A stretch of 44,390 nt of DNA from Lentzea indica (GCF_012184385.1 NZ_VSRL01000049.1:1-44390); one strand, 5' to 3'; positions 1 through 8,017 are shown, numbered from the stretch's first letter. The notes: generated by a model from the sequence alone, not told the origin. Made by a program: numbers and translations.

Positions 1-95
1 TCGGCATCCTGCACGGCTGCCTCAAAACCCGCACCACCTACAACGAAACCACCGCCTGGGCACACCACACCAACATCAACAACGCTGCAGCTTGA
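1..95 (+). mobile_element. 3' end of a transposase gene (partial)
   Basis: Only the last 30 codons are inside the window, read from base 3 to the TGA at 93-95. The tail contains GILHGCLKTRTTYNETTAW and ends in an alanine run, which resembles the C-terminus of actinobacterial insertion-sequence transposases; IS110-like is my best guess but the family cannot be fixed from 30 residues. An imperfect inverted repeat (GACATC at 94-99, GATGTC at 112-117) follows the stop and could mark the element's end. Bases 96-198, up to the pcrA stop, show nothing else. Confidence 0.5.
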
Positions 96-198
96 CATCT
101 CCAGCAACTGGGATGTCTTCGCCTTCGCGGTGGCTCGCCTACGGCATCGCGTGGGGGAGGGCTGCTCGGCTACGCCTTCGCCGCCTGCAGAGGTGTGG

Positions 199-2511
199 TC
201 AGAGCTTGGTCATGGGGACGCTGCCGATCAGCATCAGGCGGACCGTGCCGGAGCCGCCGAAGTCGATCGTGGCCGTGGCTCGCAGGCCCGAGCCGTCCAC
301 GGCCACTACTCGGCCCAGGCCGTACTTGTCGTGGGTTACGCGGTCGCCCACTTCCAGTTTCATGGCCGGGGCGTCCTTCCAGCCCGCCTTGGTCGGGGCT
401 GGGCGGGACAGGCCGCGTGAGGCTATGCCGCCTGAGGCTGAGCGGCCCCACGTTGTGGCGGCGGCTGGGGCTGAGCGGGAGGGTTCCACTCGGCGCCAGT
501 CGAGGAGGTCTGGGGGGATTTCGCTCAGGAAGCGGGAGGCCGGGTTTGCCGAGGGCTGGCCCCAGGCCGAGCGGACCAGGGCTCGTGAGAGGTACAGGCG
601 GCGTTGGGCTCGGGTGATGCCCACGTAGGCCAGGCGGCGTTCTTCTGCCAGTTCGGCTGGGTCGCCCAGTGCTCGCATGTGGGGGAAGACGCCGTCTTCC
701 CAGCCCGTGCTGAAGACGACCGGGTATTCGAGGCCCTTGGCCGTGTGGATGGTCATCAGGGTCACCACGCCGTCGGACTCGGCGTCCGGGATCGAGTCGG
801 CGTCGGCCACCAGGGAGACGCGCTCCAGGAAGGCGGGGAGTGAGGGGACCGGGTCGGCGCCTTCTGGGAGTTCCAGTTCTGTGAACTCGCGGGCGACGGT
901 GACCAGCTCGTTGAGGTTTTCGACCCTTGTGTGGTCCTGGGGGTCTTCGCTGGCTTCCAGTTCTGACCGGTAGCCGGTCCTTTCCAGGACGGCTTCGAGG
1001 ATGTCGGCGACGTCGTCTTCGCGCTCGACCATCTCGCCGAGCTGGTCCATCAGTTCCACGAAGCCCGCGATCGCGTTGCGGGAGCGGGGGTTCAGCATCG
1101 GGACGCGGTCTTCCACGGCTTCACGGAGGGCTGCGGCGAAGCTGATGCGCTCGCGTTCGGCGTAGGCGGAGACGCAGGCTTCGGCTCGGTCGCCGATGCC
1201 TCGTTTCGGGACGTTCAGGATGCGGCGGAGGGAGACCGTGTCTTCCGGGTTCGCCAGGGTGCGCAGGTATGCGAGAGCGTCGCGGACTTCGCGGCGCTCG
1301 TAGAAGCGGACGCCGCCGACCACTCGGTACGGGAGGCCGAGGCGGATGAAGATCTCCTCGAAGACTCGCGACTGGTTGTTGGTGCGGTAGAAGACGGCGA
1401 TCTCGGAGTTGTTGACCTCGCCGCCGTCGACCAGGCGGTCGATCTCGTTGGCGACGAAGGCGGCCTCGTCGTGTTCGTTGTCGGCGACGTAGCCGACGAT
1501 CTTCTCGCCCTCGCCCAGGTCGGACCACAGGGTCTTGTCGCGGCGGTTCGGGTTGCGGGAGATCACCGCGTTGGCCGCGGTCAGGATGTTCTGGGTGGAG
1601 CGGTAGTTCTGCTCCAGCAGGATCGTGGTGGCGTCGGGGTAGTCGCGCTCGAACTCCACGATGTTGCGGATCGTCGCGCCGCGGAAGGCGTAGATGGACT
1701 GGTCCGCGTCGCCCACCACGCACAGTTCCGCCGGCGGGATCTCGCCGCCCGCCTTGCCGACCAGTTCGCGCACCAGGGTGTACTGCGCGTGGTTCGTGTC
1801 CTGGTACTCGTCCACCAGGACGTGGCGGAAGCGGCGGCGGTAGTGCTCCGCGACGTCCGGGAACGTCTGCAGGAGTTCGACGGTCCTCATGATGAGGTCG
1901 TCGAAGTCGAGCGAGTTCGACTCGCCCAGGCGCCGTTGGTAGACGGTGTAGACCTCGGCCACGCGGCGTTCCAGGTCGTTCGTGGCCTGGGCGGTGGCGG
2001 TCTCGGGGTCGATGAGCTCGTTCTTGAGGTTCGAGATGTGCACGGCGAGGGTGCGGGCCGCGTACTTCTTCGGGTCGAGATCGAGGTCGCGGGCGACGAG
2101 CGTGATGAGCCGGCGCGTGTCGTCGCTGTCGTAGATCGAGAAGTTCGACGACATGCCCAGGGTCTTCGCCTCGCGGCGCATGACGCGGACGCACATCGAG
2201 TGGAACGTCGACACCCACATCGAACGGGCGCGTGCGCCCACCATGTCGGCGACGCGCTCCTTCATCTCCGCGGCCGCCTTGTTCGTGAACGTGATGGCCA
2301 TGATCTGGCCGGGATGCACGTCACGTTCCGCGAGCAGGTACGCGATCCGCCTGGTGAGGACGCGCGTCTTGCCGGAGCCGGCGCCCGCCACCACGAGCAG
2401 GGGTGAGCCGGCGTGCTCGACGGCACGGCGCTGCGCGGGGTTCAGGTCGTCGAGCAGGTGGCCCGCGCGGGAAACGGGGGGACTTGAGGGCAAGTCGAAC
2501 AAGGCGCTCAT
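199..2511 (-). CDS. pcrA: ATP-dependent DNA helicase PcrA/UvrD1
   Basis: A 770-residue superfamily 1A 3'-5' DNA helicase acting in nucleotide excision repair and in clearing replication or recombination intermediates in the cytoplasm. The Walker A motif AGAGSGKT is at about residues 42-49, followed by the Q motif-linked TFTNKAA segment, the DEYQDTNHAQY Walker B region near residue 235, GDADQSIYAFRGA, and motifs V/VI (MTIHTAKGLEYPVVF, EERRLAYVGITRAQ). The last 50 residues form the C-terminal GDRVTHDKYGLGRV module typical of PcrA, which in other bacteria contacts RNA polymerase. Length is normal for the family and the ATG at 2511 starts just before the conserved LNPAQRRAV segment. In M. tuberculosis uvrD1 also neighbours the chorismate mutase gene, as here. 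Confidence 0.96.
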   Translation of the reverse strand: MSALFDLPSSPPVSRAGHLLDDLNPAQRRAVEHAGSPLLVVAGAGSGKTRVLTRRIAYLLAERDVHPGQIMAITFTNKAAAEMKERVADMVGARARSMWVSTFHSMCVRVMRREAKTLGMSSNFSIYDSDDTRRLITLVARDLDLDPKKYAARTLAVHISNLKNELIDPETATAQATNDLERRVAEVYTVYQRRLGESNSLDFDDLIMRTVELLQTFPDVAEHYRRRFRHVLVDEYQDTNHAQYTLVRELVGKAGGEIPPAELCVVGDADQSIYAFRGATIRNIVEFERDYPDATTILLEQNYRSTQNILTAANAVISRNPNRRDKTLWSDLGEGEKIVGYVADNEHDEAAFVANEIDRLVDGGEVNNSEIAVFYRTNNQSRVFEEIFIRLGLPYRVVGGVRFYERREVRDALAYLRTLANPEDTVSLRRILNVPKRGIGDRAEACVSAYAERERISFAAALREAVEDRVPMLNPRSRNAIAGFVELMDQLGEMVEREDDVADILEAVLERTGYRSELEASEDPQDHTRVENLNELVTVAREFTELELPEGADPVPSLPAFLERVSLVADADSIPDAESDGVVTLMTIHTAKGLEYPVVFSTGWEDGVFPHMRALGDPAELAEERRLAYVGITRAQRRLYLSRALVRSAWGQPSANPASRFLSEIPPDLLDWRRVEPSRSAPAAATTWGRSASGGIASRGLSRPAPTKAGWKDAPAMKLEVGDRVTHDKYGLGRVVAVDGSGLRATATIDFGGSGTVRLMLIGSVPMTKL

Positions 2512-2527
2512 CGTCCATCCACGGTAC

Positions 2528-2558
2528 CGGGCGGCACCGACAAATCCGGTACCGCCCG
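2528..2558 (-). terminator. Hairpin terminator after the secreted-protein gene
   Basis: A 12-bp stem with one mismatch (CGGGCGGCACCG at 2528-2539, CGGTACCGCCCG at 2547-2558) and a 7-base loop lies 13 bases downstream of the stop of the minus-strand gene at 2572-3060 and upstream of pcrA. There is no long U tract, as is common for high-GC actinobacterial terminators. Confidence 0.55.
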
Positions 2559-2571
2559 ACCATGTGTTCGA

Positions 2572-3060
2572 TCAGGTGCTCAGATCGATGCGGTACGGAA
2601 CTCCCGCGTGCACGTCGTTCTCGCCGGACGTCTCCGCGTACACGTCGAGGGTGTCGGTGTGGTGCTCACGCCCCTTGGTGTGGATTTTGAGCGTCGGAAA
2701 CGCCTCGTCCGGCACGGCGAGGAAACCGTCCGTCGTGCAGTGAACGCCCTCGTAGCCGGGATGCCCCACGACGTCCCAGCACGTCCAGTAGTCGCCCTCG
2801 TAGCCGGTGACCTCGAGCTTGTCCGGCGGGAACGAGAGGCGGACGTACAGGTCGCCCGCATCGTGGTTGGACCGGTTGGTGATGTTGATGTCGACGGTGC
2901 CCGGCCAGCCACCTCGCATGTACCAGTAGCCGGACTCCAGGACCTTCCACCCTTCGGCCGGCGTCATCTCGACGCTCGCCCAGCCGGACTCCGCCGCGGT
3001 GGCGGGAACGGCGGAGGCTGACAGCAGGACGGCAGTTATTGCACTCAGTACGCGTTTCAT
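2572..3060 (-). CDS. Small secreted protein of unknown function
   Basis: A 162-residue protein with a classical Sec signal peptide: MKR, a hydrophobic stretch (VLSAITAVLLSASAVPA) and an AxA-type cleavage site (ATA-AES) near residue 23. The mature part of about 139 residues is rich in Tyr, Asp and Val and reads like one immunoglobulin-like beta-sandwich domain (ITNRSNHDAGDLYVRLSFPP). Two cysteines, in TCWD and HCTT, could form one disulfide outside the cell. I do not recognise a named family. It is transcribed away from chorismate mutase, and a 20-bp direct repeat lies just upstream of its start. A terminator-like hairpin follows it, so it is probably monocistronic. Confidence 0.75.
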   Translation of the reverse strand: MKRVLSAITAVLLSASAVPATAAESGWASVEMTPAEGWKVLESGYWYMRGGWPGTVDINITNRSNHDAGDLYVRLSFPPDKLEVTGYEGDYWTCWDVVGHPGYEGVHCTTDGFLAVPDEAFPTLKIHTKGREHHTDTLDVYAETSGENDVHAGVPYRIDLST

Positions 3061-3066
3061 GGTGAT

Positions 3067-3111
3067 CCCGACGGTCGCTCTCTGAGCGATCCCCGACGGT
3101 CGCTCTCTGAG
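3067..3111. repeat. Exact 20-bp direct repeat upstream of the secreted-protein gene
   Basis: CCCGACGGTCGCTCTCTGAG occurs at 3067-3086 and again at 3092-3111, a 25-bp period. The pair begins 7 bp upstream of the minus-strand start at 3060. It could be a tandem operator or a local duplication; no function can be assigned. Confidence 0.8.
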
Positions 3112-3175
3112 ACGGGCGGGAGAGTACTCCGTGACGGTTGCAACTCAAGTCGGCTTCCTGTGGCACACTAGATCT

Positions 3176-3238
3176 GTGCGCGCGACGTTCTTCGAGTTTT
3201 TCTACGGGATCCGGACTCCGGCTCCCGTGGTCGTCTAG
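3176..3238 (+). CDS. Phe/Tyr-rich leader peptide of the chorismate mutase gene
   Basis: GTG at 3176 opens a 20-codon frame ending at TAG 3236-3238 that encodes MRATFFEFFYGIRTPAPVVV. Four Phe and one Tyr codons fall within six consecutive codons (5-10). This is the composition expected of a ribosome-stalling leader peptide controlling an aromatic amino acid gene. There is no clear Shine-Dalgarno; a -10-like CACACT or TAGATC lies 6-12 bases upstream, so a leaderless transcript is plausible. Immediately downstream are a hairpin terminator (3256-3289) and then chorismate mutase. The codon order and the two exclusive RNA pairings are seen directly; regulation by charged tRNA-Phe is inference from the pheA/pheST type of attenuator. 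Confidence 0.72.
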   Translation: MRATFFEFFYGIRTPAPVVV

Positions 3239-3289
3239 CGCTGAACAAGCCACCACGAAGCCCCGGAGTCCTCGGACCCCGGGGCTTCG
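3213..3289 (+). promoter_or_regulatory. Transcription attenuator: antiterminator and terminator upstream of chorismate mutase
   Basis: The terminator is a perfect 11-bp stem (CGAAGCCCCGG at 3256-3266 with CCGGGGCTTCG at 3279-3289); the loop can pair further (GTC/GAC). The leader segment GGACTCCGG at 3213-3221 is exactly complementary over 9 bases to CCGGAGTCC at 3263-3271, which is the 5' arm and loop of the terminator. The two structures exclude each other. The antiterminator strand lies in codons 13-16 of the leader peptide, just after the Phe/Tyr cluster, so a ribosome stalled on those codons would leave it free, while a ribosome reaching the stop would cover it. A third pairing, CGTGGT 3226-3231 with ACCACG 3252-3257, is also possible. 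Confidence 0.7.
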
Positions 3290-3333
3290 TTCGCTTCCGG
3301 GCCAGGACTCGAAGAGTCGAGAGGTCGTCAACG

Positions 3334-3591
3334 ATGGACACCACCACCGAACCTGACATCAACGAGCTGCGCCAGGAGATCGACCACCTGGACGCGGAGA
3401 TTCTGCGCCTCGTGCAGCGCCGCGTCGAAGTGTCCAAGGTCATCGGCGCGGCCAGGATGGCGGCGGGCGGGACGAAGATCGTGCACAACCGCGAGATCGA
3501 CGTCCTCAACCGCTACCGGCCGCTCGGCCCGGAGGGCAAGGACCTCGCCATGGTCCTGCTGAAGATGGGCCGCGGCCCGCTCGGCAGGTAG
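3334..3591 (+). CDS. aroQ: Chorismate mutase, AroQ type (short actinobacterial form)
   Basis: An 85-residue all-helical chorismate mutase converting chorismate to prephenate, the branch point to Phe and Tyr. The N-terminal helix (INELRQEIDHLDAEILRLVQRR), EVSKVIGAARMAAGG, VHNRE and the C-terminal GPEGKDLAMVLLKMGRGPLGR closely match the M. tuberculosis intracellular enzyme Rv0948c, whose weak intrinsic activity is boosted by binding DAHP synthase through the C-terminal RLGH-like tail; here the tail reads PLGR. The active-site arginines of this family are in the first helix and in the AARMAAGG segment. ATG at 3334 follows an AGAGG ribosome site at about 9 bases. The gene appears to be controlled by the leader peptide and attenuator in front of it. 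Confidence 0.93.
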   Translation: MDTTTEPDINELRQEIDHLDAEILRLVQRRVEVSKVIGAARMAAGGTKIVHNREIDVLNRYRPLGPEGKDLAMVLLKMGRGPLGR

Positions 3592-3600
3592 AGAAGCCCC

Positions 3601-3626
3601 GGCCCGGCGTCACAGCACGCCGGGCC
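3601..3626. terminator. Bidirectional hairpin between aroQ and the deacetylase gene
   Basis: A perfect 10-bp stem (3601-3610 with 3617-3626) with loop CACAGC lies 10 bases after the chorismate mutase stop and overlaps the last codons of the convergent minus-strand gene. It probably ends transcription from both sides. Confidence 0.7.
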
Positions 3627-4668
3627 AATAAGGCTTCAGGGCCGCGAGAACGTGCTCGAAGTCCGCGTCCACGAGCTGGGAGTCGTCCGGCACGTAGGCC
3701 AGCGGATCCTCGAGCAACGGCTCCGGCAGCCGCAGCAGGCCCTCCACCAGCGCGTGCAGGCACAACGCGGCGTACCCCCGCAGGTAGCCGCCCTCCTGGG
3801 TGAGCACCGCCCGCGTCCCGAACGCCGCCACCCGCCGCCCGATCTCGCGGTAGCCGGCGGCCGTGAGGTTGTGCCGGCCGTTGGGGTCGAACGCCGACCC
3901 GTCGAACCCGGACGCGCACACCAGCAGGTCCGGCGCGAACTCACTCAGCAGCGGGAAAGCGATCTCATCGAGCGCGCGCAAGTACGCCGTGTCGCCCGCA
4001 CCCAAAGACAGTTCGATGTTCACGTTCCGCCCGTTGGCGCCCACCTCGGAGGGCGCACCTGTCTGCGGGTGGTTCGTCCCCCACGAGCCGTGCCGCATGT
4101 GCACCGAGATGGTCAGCACGTCCGGACGGTTGTAGAACACCTCCTGCGTGCCGTTGCCGTGATGCACGTCCCAGTCCAGGACCGCGACCTTCATCCCCTG
4201 CCGCCGCGCGGTCTCCGCCACCAGCGCCGCGTTGTTCACGAAGCAGTAGCCGTCCGCCATGTCCGGCTGCGCGTGGTGCCCAGGCGGCCGCACCAGGGCG
4301 TATGCGAGCGGTGCGCCGGATTCCAGCGCCATCAGCGACGTTCCCGCCGCCGCACACACCGCACGCCACGTCTCCGGCCCAACGACCGTGTTCACTTCCA
4401 GCGCCACACGCGTCGACACGCGCAACGAGTCCAAGTGCGAAGCCGAGTGCACGCGCAGAAGCTCGTCAACGGACGCGTGCCGTCCCTCGTGCCACTTCAA
4501 GTGCGGCGCCACTGGGCCGTGCGTCAGCGCGTGCCGGAACGTGCGCAACCGCGCGGCGTTCTCGGGGTGCGGTTCGGCGACGTCCAGCCACGGCCAGGAG
4601 CCCGGCAGCTCCCACAGGCCCTCGCCGGCGTCGTGCTCGAGACAGTCGTCGTGCCAGAACATGTCCAC
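3610..4668 (-). CDS. Class II histone deacetylase-like (acetoin utilisation/APAH family) amidohydrolase
   Basis: A 352-residue zinc-dependent deacetylase of the arginase/deacetylase fold. The diagnostic motifs are present: RPPGHHA near residue 130 (general base histidines), the metal site [11 protein letters not shown] near residue 164, and a later Asp ligand in [25 protein letters not shown] and [12 protein letters not shown] are also typical. Bacterial members act on acetylated polyamines, proteins or small amides; the substrate here cannot be told from sequence. Length is normal for class II-like bacterial forms. It is convergent to chorismate mutase and divergent from the small membrane protein at 4733, so it is likely a single-gene transcript. 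Confidence 0.88.
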   Translation of the reverse strand: MDMFWHDDCLEHDAGEGLWELPGSWPWLDVAEPHPENAARLRTFRHALTHGPVAPHLKWHEGRHASVDELLRVHSASHLDSLRVSTRVALEVNTVVGPETWRAVCAAAGTSLMALESGAPLAYALVRPPGHHAQPDMADGYCFVNNAALVAETARRQGMKVAVLDWDVHHGNGTQEVFYNRPDVLTISVHMRHGSWGTNHPQTGAPSEVGANGRNVNIELSLGAGDTAYLRALDEIAFPLLSEFAPDLLVCASGFDGSAFDPNGRHNLTAAGYREIGRRVAAFGTRAVLTQEGGYLRGYAALCLHALVEGLLRLPEPLLEDPLAYVPDDSQLVDADFEHVLAALKPYWPGVL

Positions 4669-4732
4669 CCGAACCGGATATCAGGGCGATCACGGATGGT
4701 CCACCCAAAAATTCTGGAGGCACACTGGACGC

Positions 4733-5059
4733 ATGGGCATCATCGCCGCACTGATCGCCATCGCAGGCCTGCTCGCCGCCTTGGCGCATGACGCATACCT
4801 GGCCATGCTCGGTTCGGCTGCGAACAAGAAGGGCCTGGCCGGCGCTCCTGTCTCGCAGTTCGTCCGCACCCGCTGGAAGACCGCCATCATCGCGACCGCG
4901 GGCGCGGCGATCGGCCTGCTGATCACCAACGGCGACTCGCTCGGTGCCGACGTGATCGGCGCGCTGATCGCGGGCGGCAGCGGTCTGGTCGCCATCAACG
5001 GCGTGCAGAAGACGCACAAGCAGTTGAACAGCGGTCAAGCCCAACTGCCGCCGAGGTAG
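4733..5059 (+). CDS. Small membrane protein of unknown function
   Basis: A 108-residue protein with a hydrophobic segment at the N-terminus ([17 protein letters not shown]), a second near residues 45-61 ([15 protein letters not shown]) and a third, Gly/Ala-rich one near 66-83 ([15 protein letters not shown]). The C-terminus is short and polar. I do not recognise a family. ATG at 4733 is preceded by GGAGG at about 12 bases, rather far but the only candidate. It is divergent from the deacetylase gene. A 15-bp palindrome follows the stop. Confidence 0.6.
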   Translation: MGIIAALIAIAGLLAALAHDAYLAMLGSAANKKGLAGAPVSQFVRTRWKTAIIATAGAAIGLLITNGDSLGADVIGALIAGGSGLVAINGVQKTHKQLNSGQAQLPPR

Positions 5060-5072
5060 GAAGTTCACACAA

Positions 5073-5087
5073 ACGAGTGTCACTCGT
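5073..5087. promoter_or_regulatory. Perfect 15-bp palindrome ACGAGTGtCACTCGT
   Basis: Two 7-base arms around a single T lie 13 bases after the stop at 5059 and about 76 bases before the next gene start. A single-base centre is poor for an RNA hairpin, so an operator for a dimeric regulator of the downstream gene is the more likely reading. Confidence 0.4.
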
Positions 5088-5162
5088 CCTGAAACCCCTC
5101 TTTTGGCTGGTTCGGTACGTCTGAACGGCCCTACGCTGATTGCGTCGCAGAGGGGTGTCGGG

Positions 5163-5996
5163 ATGGACGAACTGCCGGGCAAACATCGTATCGACGACGG
5201 TGTCGCGCCGCGTCCCGTCGTCGGTGGCGACCGCATCCCGCTGCCCCGCGGCCGCCAGATCGACCCGCTGCAGGACACCGACGGACTGCGGAAGTTCAAC
5301 ATCGGCCTGGTGCCCGCCTCGGTCACACCTCCGCGCACGTGGAAGCGCGCGGCCTGGTTCGCCGTCGTCTCGTCGGTGCTCGTGCTGGTCGGGCTGAGCG
5401 TCGCCGCGGCCAAGCTCGTCGGCGGTGGCGGTGCGGTGGAAACGGTCGGCCTGCCCGGTTACCCGTCGGACGTGCCGATCATCTCCGCGCTGCCCACCGG
5501 CAGCACGACCCCCTCGGTCACCGCCACCAAGCCGTTGGTCGCGAACACGGGCCGGGGCGCCCCGGTTCCTGGCACCGGCTCCAGCGCACCGGGCGGCAGC
5601 GGTCAGGGTTCCGAGACGAACACCATGCCTTCGGGGACCGCCCCGCCCGTGATCACGACGGTCCCGGCCTCCCAGGCGCCGGTCGTCGACGGCACCGAGA
5701 TCGCCCAGCGGACCGAGAACTTCTACCGCGAAATGGTGGCGAACGCGGACACCGCGCTCGCCATGACCACCGACACCGTGCGCTCGAACGCCGACGCGCT
5801 GCTCGAAGGCAGGCTCGCCGACATCTCGCTGATCGAGGTGAAGGAGATCGCGGTCGACCCGAGCCAGGGCCTCACCGTCAGCCTGCTGCAGGTGACGAAG
5901 AAGGACGGCTCGGTCAGCACGGAGAAGCGCGAGCTCAGCTTCACGCTCAGCGATCTACCGCTGATCAACGGTGAACGGTTGAAGCTCGGCGGCTGA
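5163..5996 (+). CDS. Single-pass membrane protein with NTF2-like extracytoplasmic domain
   Basis: A 277-residue protein: a cytoplasmic N-terminus of about 60 residues, one transmembrane helix at about 63-83 (AAWFAVVSSVLVLVGLSVAAA), a Ser/Thr/Pro/Gly-rich linker, and a C-terminal domain of about 100 residues starting at TENFYREMVAN. That domain has the alpha-then-beta pattern (FYREMV, VKEIAVDP, LTVSLLQVTKKDGS, TEKRELSFT) and resembles the sensor domains of the neighbouring kinases, in particular the VTKKDGtkST segment of the kinase at 9669. It has no kinase domain. ATG at 5163 is preceded by GAGGGG. I infer an accessory envelope sensor or kinase partner; the function is not known. Confidence 0.7.
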   Translation: MDELPGKHRIDDGVAPRPVVGGDRIPLPRGRQIDPLQDTDGLRKFNIGLVPASVTPPRTWKRAAWFAVVSSVLVLVGLSVAAAKLVGGGGAVETVGLPGYPSDVPIISALPTGSTTPSVTATKPLVANTGRGAPVPGTGSSAPGGSGQGSETNTMPSGTAPPVITTVPASQAPVVDGTEIAQRTENFYREMVANADTALAMTTDTVRSNADALLEGRLADISLIEVKEIAVDPSQGLTVSLLQVTKKDGSVSTEKRELSFTLSDLPLINGERLKLGG

Positions 5997-6168
5997 AGCG
6001 GCTAAAGGTCGCGGCCCGAGTTACCGACCGTAGTAAGTAGCACCATCGAGCGAATCCCGAGCACCACTAAACGCCACGATCGACTGAAGTCGACCCAGAT
6101 GCTGGCGTTGTCGCGTGAGGCCACGGTACGTCTTCTGGTGACCACGGACAGTACGGAGGACCAGGCCA

Positions 6169-6984
6169 GTGCAGCGTCCCGCGACGACCGGGCGGAGGCA
6201 CACCCGCGCCGGCTCGATCAGCGTGGCAGAGCTGATCAAGCAGCAGCCGAGCCCGATGCGCATCCCGTCGAGCGAGGAAGCCGCGGCCGACGCCCTCGTC
6301 ACATCGCTGCTCGGCCCGACCGGGAACATGACCGCGACGACGGCGGTGATCCCTGTCGTCCCCGGCCGCCGTCGCCGCACCAGGAAGAGCCGCGCCGCCA
6401 AGGTCGCCGGCCTGCTGACCGGCGCGATCGTGCTGGTCTCGTCCGTCGCGGGCGCGGCGATCCTCGCGGGCAAGCGCCCGGCGAACACCGGTGTCCCGGT
6501 CTCCGAACGTCCCGTCGCGCTGTCCGGCTCGAGCGCGCTGCGTCCCGACGTCCTGTCCGCCCAGCTGCCGAACGAGCGCACGCCGCTGCAGGACACCGCC
6601 GACACCCCGATGCCGCAACCGTCAGCCCTGCTGCTGGAGGCGCCGGAACCGACAACGCCGGAGGTCTCGGTCGGACCGCAGCCGCAGGTGGACGTGGTGA
6701 AACGGTTCTACGAGCTGCTCACGACCAAGCCGAACTCGGCCGCCAAGCTGCTGTCACCGGACCTGGTCGGCGCGAACCCCAAGGAGTTCGTCGAGGCCTG
6801 GGGAACGATCAAGATGGTGAACGTCGACCAGACGTCCGTGCGGCCGGACGGATCGGTGCTCGCGGTGGTGTCGATGCAGGAGCTCAACGGCAGCTGGCTG
6901 CGCATCGAACAACTCTTCTGGCTCACCGACACGACCCAGCCGCGGATCATCGGCACCGAGGTCCTTTCGGCGCAACGGAGTTAA
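6169..6984 (+). CDS. Single-pass membrane protein with SVAELI motif and NTF2-like extracytoplasmic domain
   Basis: A 271-residue protein starting at GTG 6169, with GGAGGA ending 8 bases upstream. The cytoplasmic part carries ISVAELIKQQPSP near residues 17-29, a short conserved actinobacterial peptide also present in the next gene. One transmembrane helix lies at about 78-100 (VAGLLTGAIVLVSSVAGAAILA) after a basic stop-transfer patch GRRRRTRK. The C-terminal domain begins at VDVVKRFYELLTTKPNSAAKLL and runs through SVLAVVSMQELNGSWLRIEQLFWL, an NTF2-like helix-helix-sheet pattern similar to the flanking kinase sensor domains. No catalytic motif is visible. Located between the genes at 5163 and 7151 on the same strand. 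Confidence 0.7.
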   Translation: MQRPATTGRRHTRAGSISVAELIKQQPSPMRIPSSEEAAADALVTSLLGPTGNMTATTAVIPVVPGRRRRTRKSRAAKVAGLLTGAIVLVSSVAGAAILAGKRPANTGVPVSERPVALSGSSALRPDVLSAQLPNERTPLQDTADTPMPQPSALLLEAPEPTTPEVSVGPQPQVDVVKRFYELLTTKPNSAAKLLSPDLVGANPKEFVEAWGTIKMVNVDQTSVRPDGSVLAVVSMQELNGSWLRIEQLFWLTDTTQPRIIGTEVLSAQRS

Positions 6985-7150
6985 GCCGCACCCAACTGGG
7001 ATCGCCGTTCGCAGTCGAACGGTGACCGCTCGTCGCGAAAACCTAGTTCCGATCGTGAAAATTCCCCCGAAGGGGTTACATCTCGGGTCACGATTCGGTA
7101 TCCATGTTCCCGCCAGTGCGCGAACGCGAACTTGGAAGGGTGAACGAGCG

Positions 7151-8017
7151 GTGTCGATTGAGGACCATCGTCGGCGGCTGAACGGTGCGGCCGAGTCGAC
7201 CGGCCAGCTGTCCGTCGCCGAGCTGATCGCCCGCCGCGAGGCGGAGACCGTCGAGATCCCGGTGATCACCGACGACATCACCCCAGAGGACTTCGAGCCG
7301 ACGATCAAGTTCAAGGCGGTCAAGGCGCCGGGCAGCAAGCCCAAGAAGCAGCCCATGAAGGAGCTGCACATCACGGAGCTGCTGCGCCGTGAGGGCAAGG
7401 CCGACGACACGCAGCGCGGCGGGTTCACCGTCGGCAAGCTGGCCGTCGCGGCCAGCGGTGGCGTGGTGCTCTGCGGTTCCGTGGCGTTCGCCGCCTCCTC
7501 GTGGCTGTCCTCGCCGGACGAGCGCCCGCTCGCCGAGGTGCGGTTCGACGAGCGCGCCCAGGCCCGTGGCGCGAGTGCCGGCACCGAGGGCGTCGTGAAG
7601 CTGCCGTCGAACAAGCCGCAGCAGTCCGACTCGACGGAGACCCCGCAGGCAGAGACGGAGCAGGCCGACCCGACGACGCGCGTCGCCCCCTACGTCCAGA
7701 CCCAGCAGCAGCGCCCGACGCAGCAGACCAGCAGCCGACGCAGCAGCCCTCTTCGGAGACGCCGCCGCCCGCGAGCACGCCGTCGTCGTCCACGTCGACC
7801 AGCCAGCCGAGCACGCCGCCGTCGAGCGACGACGCCCCCGCCGCCAAGTTCGTCCGCGGCCACCCCGCCGAGCAAGAGCACCCCGCCCAGCTCGAACCCG
7901 CTGCCCACGCCGTCCAACCCGGTCGACGTCAGCGTGGACCTCGGCATCCTCGACCCCGTCCTGAACACCGTGGGCGACACCGTCGGCAGCTTCGACTTCT
8001 TCAGCCCGGCGAACTGA
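7151..8017 (+). CDS. Single-pass membrane protein with SVAELI motif; frame of the P/S/T linker is suspect
   Basis: A 288-residue frame from GTG 7151 (GGAAGGG 10 bases upstream). The cytoplasmic part has two related short motifs, LSVAELIARREAE (about 20-32) and LHITELLRREGK (about 72-83); a transmembrane helix follows at about 94-118. The extracytoplasmic part is Gln/Pro/Ser/Thr-rich and ends PVDVSVDLGILDPVLN... . Between about 7727 and 7836 the open frame reads as an Arg-rich stretch, while the frame one base earlier reads TPPPASTPSSSTSTSQPSTP. A one-base loss near 7727 and a one-base gain in the C5 run at 7835-7839 would restore a continuous P/S/T linker. Unlike its neighbours it has no NTF2-like domain. 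Confidence 0.6.
   Translation: MSIEDHRRRLNGAAESTGQLSVAELIARREAETVEIPVITDDITPEDFEPTIKFKAVKAPGSKPKKQPMKELHITELLRREGKADDTQRGGFTVGKLAVAASGGVVLCGSVAFAASSWLSSPDERPLAEVRFDERAQARGASAGTEGVVKLPSNKPQQSDSTETPQAETEQADPTTRVAPYVQTQQQRPTQQTSSRRSSPLRRRRRPRARRRRPRRPASRARRRRATTPPPPSSSAATPPSKSTPPSSNPLPTPSNPVDVSVDLGILDPVLNTVGDTVGSFDFFSPAN

Noticed and set aside
3061..3333. A riboswitch (T-box or other aptamer) upstream of chorismate mutase
   Set aside because: No T-box sequence or aptamer core was found. The leader peptide with a competing terminator explains the structure.
7690..7800. CAG/CCG-rich repeats as a CRISPR or tandem-repeat array
   Set aside because: The repetition is codon-level Gln/Pro/Ser/Thr low complexity with no regular repeat-spacer structure.
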